This document shows positions 61,001-64,000 of a stretch of 64,000 nt of DNA, one piece after another. Under the pieces are notes generated by a model. It ran no database searches and was not told the DNA's origin. It saw nothing but the letters and a program-made list of their open reading frames with translations. Source of the stretch: Bugula neritina. Taxonomy: Eukaryota; Bryozoa; Gymnolaemata; Cheilostomatida; Bugulidae. The stretch is taken from positions 3,404,501 through 3,468,500 of the forward strand of contig OZ037766.1 of assembly GCA_964035545.1 (NCBI GenBank). Reading direction: 5' to 3'. The translations under genes were made by a program, and so were the position numbers. The stretch's first letter is position 1, and each line of letters begins with the position of its first letter.

Positions 61001-64000
61001 ACCTGTAATAATAGTAAGAAACAGCTTGGTCTATTGGTTACAACATTAGTTCAATAAACTTGAGCACCAGGTTATGGGCCTATGGAAAGATGTCAGAAAA
61101 GTTCAGATTTACTTTTGTGTTTCAAACAGGGTTACATGAAACTATTTTGCTAGCATATAGCAGTAAGCTTGGTTAAGAATGTTCATTATCAACTGTTGTT
61201 ACAGAGCTGGAGACCGTAAACAAACGTTGGTAAATAATGCTTTTGTTTCTATAATATCAAATTTTATCATACAATTAGGTCAAGGAATTCTGAAAGGTCA
61301 GTAGAATCGCCTGCACGACTCATAAGTCAGGAAGATAACTCTCAGCCTTCAGTCAAACCTCTTCAATCATCTGAAAAACTGACTCCTGAAATTGTAAGAC
61401 TATCCATTATAGTTATAATACTTCATTCAGATTGCATATAGCAGTAAAATATTATCTCCATGCATCTCTAAGCTTTGTTTGAATGTTACACATAGGTTTC
61501 GTTTCTATATATTAAGCTTCATTGATTATCATTTCCACTGTTATAAAAAGTAAGATCTGCACTTTGTAGAAAATTAGCCAACCAGCTACAAGACTACATC
61601 GCCCAGTCTCTATTGAGAGAGGTAGGAGAGTGAGTCCACACAGAGTGAAGCGTTACACATCCAGGACATCTCAGGTCAGTTCCAAGGAGTCCTGTGATGG
61701 TACAAGCAGCAGTAGTAGTGGAAGTCTGGAACCAATCAACCATGTTCTACCATCAGATCAACAACTAGGTAATGAGTCATGCAGTGATAGTTATGCTAGC
61801 AAATGCCTATTTATTGATTCTTCAAATTGATAAACGAATGGTAAACTGTTTTTCATGAATCAATACACTATTTTATAACCTTGTTATGATTTCAAGTTGT
61901 ATACTATAAGTGCATTAGTTTCTATAAGTGAAAATAGTAATTTGTTCAACTTTCAGAAATATCATAGTTTTTATTTGCTATGTCTGCAAAGCTAGTTTTA
62001 TTTTCTGAAAATTTAGGAAGTCGAGAGGCAAGACACAGGACTGCATCCATTGAGTCATTTTTAAGCACAGATGGAAGTGTTACCTTGGAAGAAGAAGCCA
62101 CCAGTAAAGCTAAGGGTAAGAGGCCGCTGTCACTCGTAGCTATGACTGGCTCGCTAGACTCTGCTGAGCCCAGGTCTCCCGCCGTGCTGACCTCACAACA
62201 AAGTTTTGATTCTGAGATAAGTCCAACTTGTGACAGCAAAGAACTGCTCAAGACTATCAACGAGGACATTAGCAAAATTAGAGAGAAAAAGGCGCAGAAG
62301 AGTGATTCCTCTTCAGAAACTTCATTAGATAGGTTTTCACACGAAGGTTCGACTTCAAAAATAGTGAGCAGCATAAGCCCGAAAATGCAAAAGTTGAATT
62401 TCACTGTTGAAGAACTGCCAGGTACGCTGCCAAGCCACAGTGTTTGTGTAGACAGCGGCTTGGCTATGGAAGAAGACAGTTTTATCGATCCGCTACTTCA
62501 TCTGCACCACAGTCTTCAAGCTCAAGACGTCTTAGAGAATAAAGAAAGCAGAGAAGATGAGTTACTAAAAGACATTCTAAATCAAAGTTCTAACTTTAAT
62601 GATCCTTTTGTAGAACCTCAACTCTCTGTACCCCATTTAAGTCCAGGTGTGAAAACAGAATCAGCACTGGTTTCACCTAAAGGTTTCCAGTCAACCCCAG
62701 ACCCTTCATTGTCTCATAAACACACCGATGGTTTGAACTCAAAGTTTCAATATTCACCTAAACCTGCTGAAAAAGCGGCAATATTTGTAAAGCCAGAAAT
62801 AACAATCAGCACAGAGCCATTGTTTTCTAATCAAAATGAGTTTGTAAATAAATTGATGAACACCAATCCTGATGCACCATCGGAAGATTTGCTTGTCAAA
62901 GCTAAACTAATAAAAGTTGATAATCACCCTGACACTAAAAAAGTTTTGAAAAACAGGTCTCACAGCGAAAGCGTTCCATTGAAATTTGCTGGAGAAAATA
63001 ACAAAATTATAGATCAGCCCTTAGAACCTCTGTTGAGCTCTCAATCAGTGCCACTAAGAACTAAGCTAGACAGGCTGAGCTGTCTGTATGATCGCGATGA
63101 TGGAACGGATCTCAAGATAAAGATGGCGGAACCATCCGGTCCTTATGATGTATTTAAAGCTCCAAAAAAGCATCAGCATCCTAGATCGAGGTAAACTATT
63201 CAGCTAAAGTTGTGTACTGCATTTTCTTTCTAGCAGTAAAAGTCAACAGAGGCAGCTAAACATTAGTACACCGTGTCTAATTGAAAATTTGCATGGCACT
63301 TTTTCACCAAATGCAGCTGTCAATGATATAGCAATTGATACCAGTGAATTGAATTTTTTGATCTTTTATATTGTTTGGTTGTTTTGTGTGCATGGGTAAA
63401 AAATTGAAAGTAGATTTTAAATTATCAGTTACAATATGAATTATATATATAACACTAATTTGTGCTACATCTACTTGTTAATTACTAAGGTGCTTCTACT
63501 TGTGGTTATATCTAGCTGCAATGATTTACAGCAATAAAAAGTTTTGTGCAGGCATAAAAATGTATGACTACTGAAGTTATAAAAGATGTTCAAGATAATT
63601 AACTCAGACTAATATTAAATGAAAATAATATTATAGAGAAGACAACTCTTTACATTTTCAAATTATATTTGGCACTATTGAGCTCCACGCTTTAACTAGC
63701 ATGTAAACCTATAGCTACTGGTATTTCAATGATAATATTTTATAAGTCACAGAACTTTTAACATTTATTTTCATCAAAAGTGTTACTTCAAAACTTTTGC
63801 TCCAAAACAAATCCTCATTATTAAAAAAATTTCATATTGAAAGGCTTTTTTTGAAAAACAGTATGATTGTTATTGAATATGTCACAGCTACTCAATTGTA
63901 ACTTATTTATATGTTTTACACTTTGTTTAGGTCATTAGGAGGAGTGCTTGATTCAGATATCAGTTTGGAAGAGTTAAGAATCAAACCTGGAAGTTCATCA
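51787..64000 (+). CDS. Large multi-exon gene, Ser-rich disordered protein, partial
   Basis: Twelve coding exons traced: 51787-52086, 54040-54183, 54451-54625, 55243-55305, 56235-56344, 58774-58874, 59625-59771, 60542-60743, 61279-61393, 61570-61768, 62017-63190, 63931 to the window edge. Every junction keeps frame except 56344 to 58774 (phase 0 against phase 2), so at least one exon is missing there and an N gap (58022-58221) falls in the interval. The N-terminal 100 residues are helical (ENELRMLEYGKKEQDFLQF, then KLLEETVKLKQAEI). The rest is Ser/Pro/Gln-rich with basic patches and several Arg-X-X-Ser sites (RQRSMS, RHRTAS, NRSHSES) that kinases and 14-3-3 proteins often use. Exon 8 has the most ordered later segment (FEEKLRQWGIKQACDPGYY). 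About 930 residues are covered. I do not recognise the family. A cytoplasmic scaffold is a guess. Confidence 0.75.
52087..54039 (+). other. Intron 1 of the large gene, with a minisatellite
   Basis: 1953 bp between GTATGT and cttgtag. Holds the 15-bp minisatellite at 53358-53540. Nothing else supportable. Confidence 0.6.
53358..53540. repeat. 15-bp minisatellite (ggtcacgcagctacg)
   Basis: About 12 copies of ggtcacgcagctgtg / ggtcacgcagctacg / ggtcacgcagctgcg, degenerating into ggtcacttagttgtg at the right. Variants lie in blocks of two to four identical neighbours. Open frames through it on both strands are artefacts. Confidence 0.9.
54040..54183 (+). CDS. Large gene, coding exon 2
   Basis: 48 codons, phase 0 on both sides, Asp/Asn/Ser-rich (SPTVEGGNNSDDQSF), donor GTAAAA. 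Confidence 0.75.
54451..54625 (+). CDS. Large gene, coding exon 3
   Basis: Phase 0 in, phase 1 out, acceptor gatttctag, donor GTTAGT. Encodes SLRVGTQMLSGTLGRVKTKF then a Ser/Lys-rich stretch. Confidence 0.75.
55243..55305 (+). CDS. Large gene, coding exon 4
   Basis: 63 bp, phase 1 on both sides (skippable without frame change), acceptor catgtttcag, donor GTGAGT. Confidence 0.65.
   Translation, partial: STVSHLMELLVWCIHLAMNY
55415..55837 (+). other. Cys-rich 140-codon open frame inside intron 4
   Basis: Open from an ATG at 55415 to a stop at 55835-55837, with Cys clusters (CYSCVCSWC, CDCQGACSCSQRNC). It lies wholly in the intron between exons 4 and 5, has no evident splice links and no family I recognise. 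It might be a transposon fragment or chance. Confidence 0.2.
56235..56344 (+). CDS. Large gene, coding exon 5
   Basis: Phase 1 in, phase 0 out, acceptor ttcctttag, donor GTAAGC. Ser/Gly-rich. Confidence 0.7.
56375..56440 (+). repeat. tRNA-like SINE head, copy 1
   Basis: tagtgggtaatatgctgtct (A-box-like) and GGTTTGATTCC (56423-56433, one mismatch from a pol III B box) at tRNA spacing, in intron 5. Confidence 0.45.
56600..56672 (+). repeat. tRNA-like SINE head, copy 2
   Basis: catagtataatatgatagca and GGTTTGGTTCC (56655-56665) followed by tggtgggggca, the same tail as copy 1. Older than copy 1 by B-box decay. Confidence 0.45.
56673..58021. other. Intronic stretch before the assembly gap
   Basis: No coding exon in the required phase (0 in, 2 out) was recognised here. 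The acceptor-like cttctttcag at about 58002 is followed by TAA in phase 0. Confidence 0.4.
58022..58221. other. Assembly gap (200 N)
   Basis: Exactly 200 undetermined bases, a placeholder length. It lies in the interval where a coding exon of the large gene is missing. Confidence 0.99.
58774..58874 (+). CDS. Large gene, coding exon following the gap
   Basis: Open only in a phase-2 entry (VMSHDKATTSPRS...), phase 1 out, acceptor tgtcctttag, donor GTGAGA. Phase 0 entry meets a stop after four codons. Confidence 0.65.
59195..59605. repeat. TATAC/TACTA-type pentanucleotide satellite
   Basis: About 410 bp of interspersed tatac, tacta, tacac and tatgc units. It ends about 20 bp before a splice acceptor at 59622-59624. 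Long open frames across it (59123-59812 and others) are produced by the repeat. Confidence 0.9.
59625..59771 (+). CDS. Large gene, coding exon after the satellite
   Basis: 147 bp, phase 1 on both sides, acceptor gcttgttgtag, donor GTATGG. Encodes a charged, probably helical segment (LSKDFAKKLEKWVSKSK). Confidence 0.7.
60542..60743 (+). CDS. Large gene, coding exon with basic patch
   Basis: Phase 1 in, phase 2 out, acceptor tattgtttag, donor GTAAGT. Encodes KGGKKKGKTFNRQRSMSADR then FEEKLRQWGIKQACDPGYY, the most structured-looking part of the later protein. Confidence 0.75.
61279..61393 (+). CDS. Large gene, coding exon (Ser-rich)
   Basis: Phase 2 in, phase 0 out, acceptor acaattag, donor GTAAGA. 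Confidence 0.7.
61570..61768 (+). CDS. Large gene, coding exon (Arg/Ser-rich)
   Basis: Phase 0 in, phase 1 out, acceptor cactttgtag, donor GTAATG. Encodes RLHRPVSIERGRRVSPHRVK and a run of serines. Confidence 0.7.
62017..63190 (+). CDS. Large gene, longest coding exon
   Basis: 1174 bp, phase 1 in, phase 2 out, acceptor aaaatttag, donor GTAAAC. The open frame extends upstream to 61980 but the splice site with matching phase is at 62017. About 391 codons, Ser/Pro/Glu-rich, no Pfam-type domain recognised. Confidence 0.8.
63191..63930. other. Last intron in the window
   Basis: GTAAAC to ctttgtttag. Nothing else seen. Confidence 0.6.
63931..64000 (+). CDS. Large gene, exon cut by the window edge
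   Basis: Phase 2 in, open to base 64000 (SLGGVLDSDISLEELRIKPG...). Gene continues beyond the window. Confidence 0.7.

Noticed and set aside
61020-61085. tRNA-like segment (cttggtctattggtta ... ggttatgggcc)
   Set aside because: The B box deviates at several positions, too weak to list as a feature.

Overview
The window is AT-rich, intron-containing animal nuclear DNA with canonical GT-AG introns, TATA boxes, microsatellites, minisatellites, a retrotransposon remnant, SINE- and MITE-like insertions and a 200-base assembly gap. I read it as an invertebrate, probably a marine one. The sequence does not let me name the phylum, so the species assignment is open.

Layout. (1) 1-2284: the 3' end of a decayed Ty3/gypsy-type LTR retrotransposon (RNase H, integrase, polypurine tract, a short 119-bp 3' LTR). 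(2) About 2860-30985: a tandem array of seven units of about 3.6-5.5 kb. Each unit has a TATA box, a non-coding first exon, an intron and a second exon encoding a secreted 48-52-residue precursor. The mature peptide is about 28-32 residues, strongly basic, tyrosine-rich and cysteine-free. The last four units encode the same mature peptide, and the first unit is the most diverged. The spacers show mosaicism, local homogenisation, a MITE insertion with a clean empty site, and two minisatellites that grew from a 14-bp single-copy motif. (3) 32464-47063: four dispersed paralogous genes (called A-D here). Each has the same micro-exon (ATG, one codon, one base, then a phase-1 intron) and a large second exon. 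They encode a helical domain whose central segment (ANLHLLFLQDA in gene C) resembles the most conserved central helix of Cry-type delta-endotoxin domain I and related animal pore-forming proteins. Gene B has a long Pro/Val/Gly repeat in front, gene A a charged repeat tail. C and D are a recent segmental duplicate pair. A separate secreted-protein gene (40819-41265) lies between B and C. (4) 47064-51780: no supported gene. (5) 51787-64000 and beyond: the 5' part of a long multi-exon gene on the + strand encoding a Ser-rich, mostly disordered protein that I do not recognise. Twelve coding exons were traced by phase-consistent splice sites. One junction is incompatible in phase, and an N gap lies in that interval.

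How the parts may work together (inference): the cationic peptide array, the secreted protein and the Cry-like family form a lineage-specific cluster with repeated duplication. This would suit defence, venom or secretion effectors, or secreted structural material in the case of the tyrosine-rich peptides. The large gene at the right end looks like an ordinary conserved-style cellular gene and probably marks the edge of the cluster.
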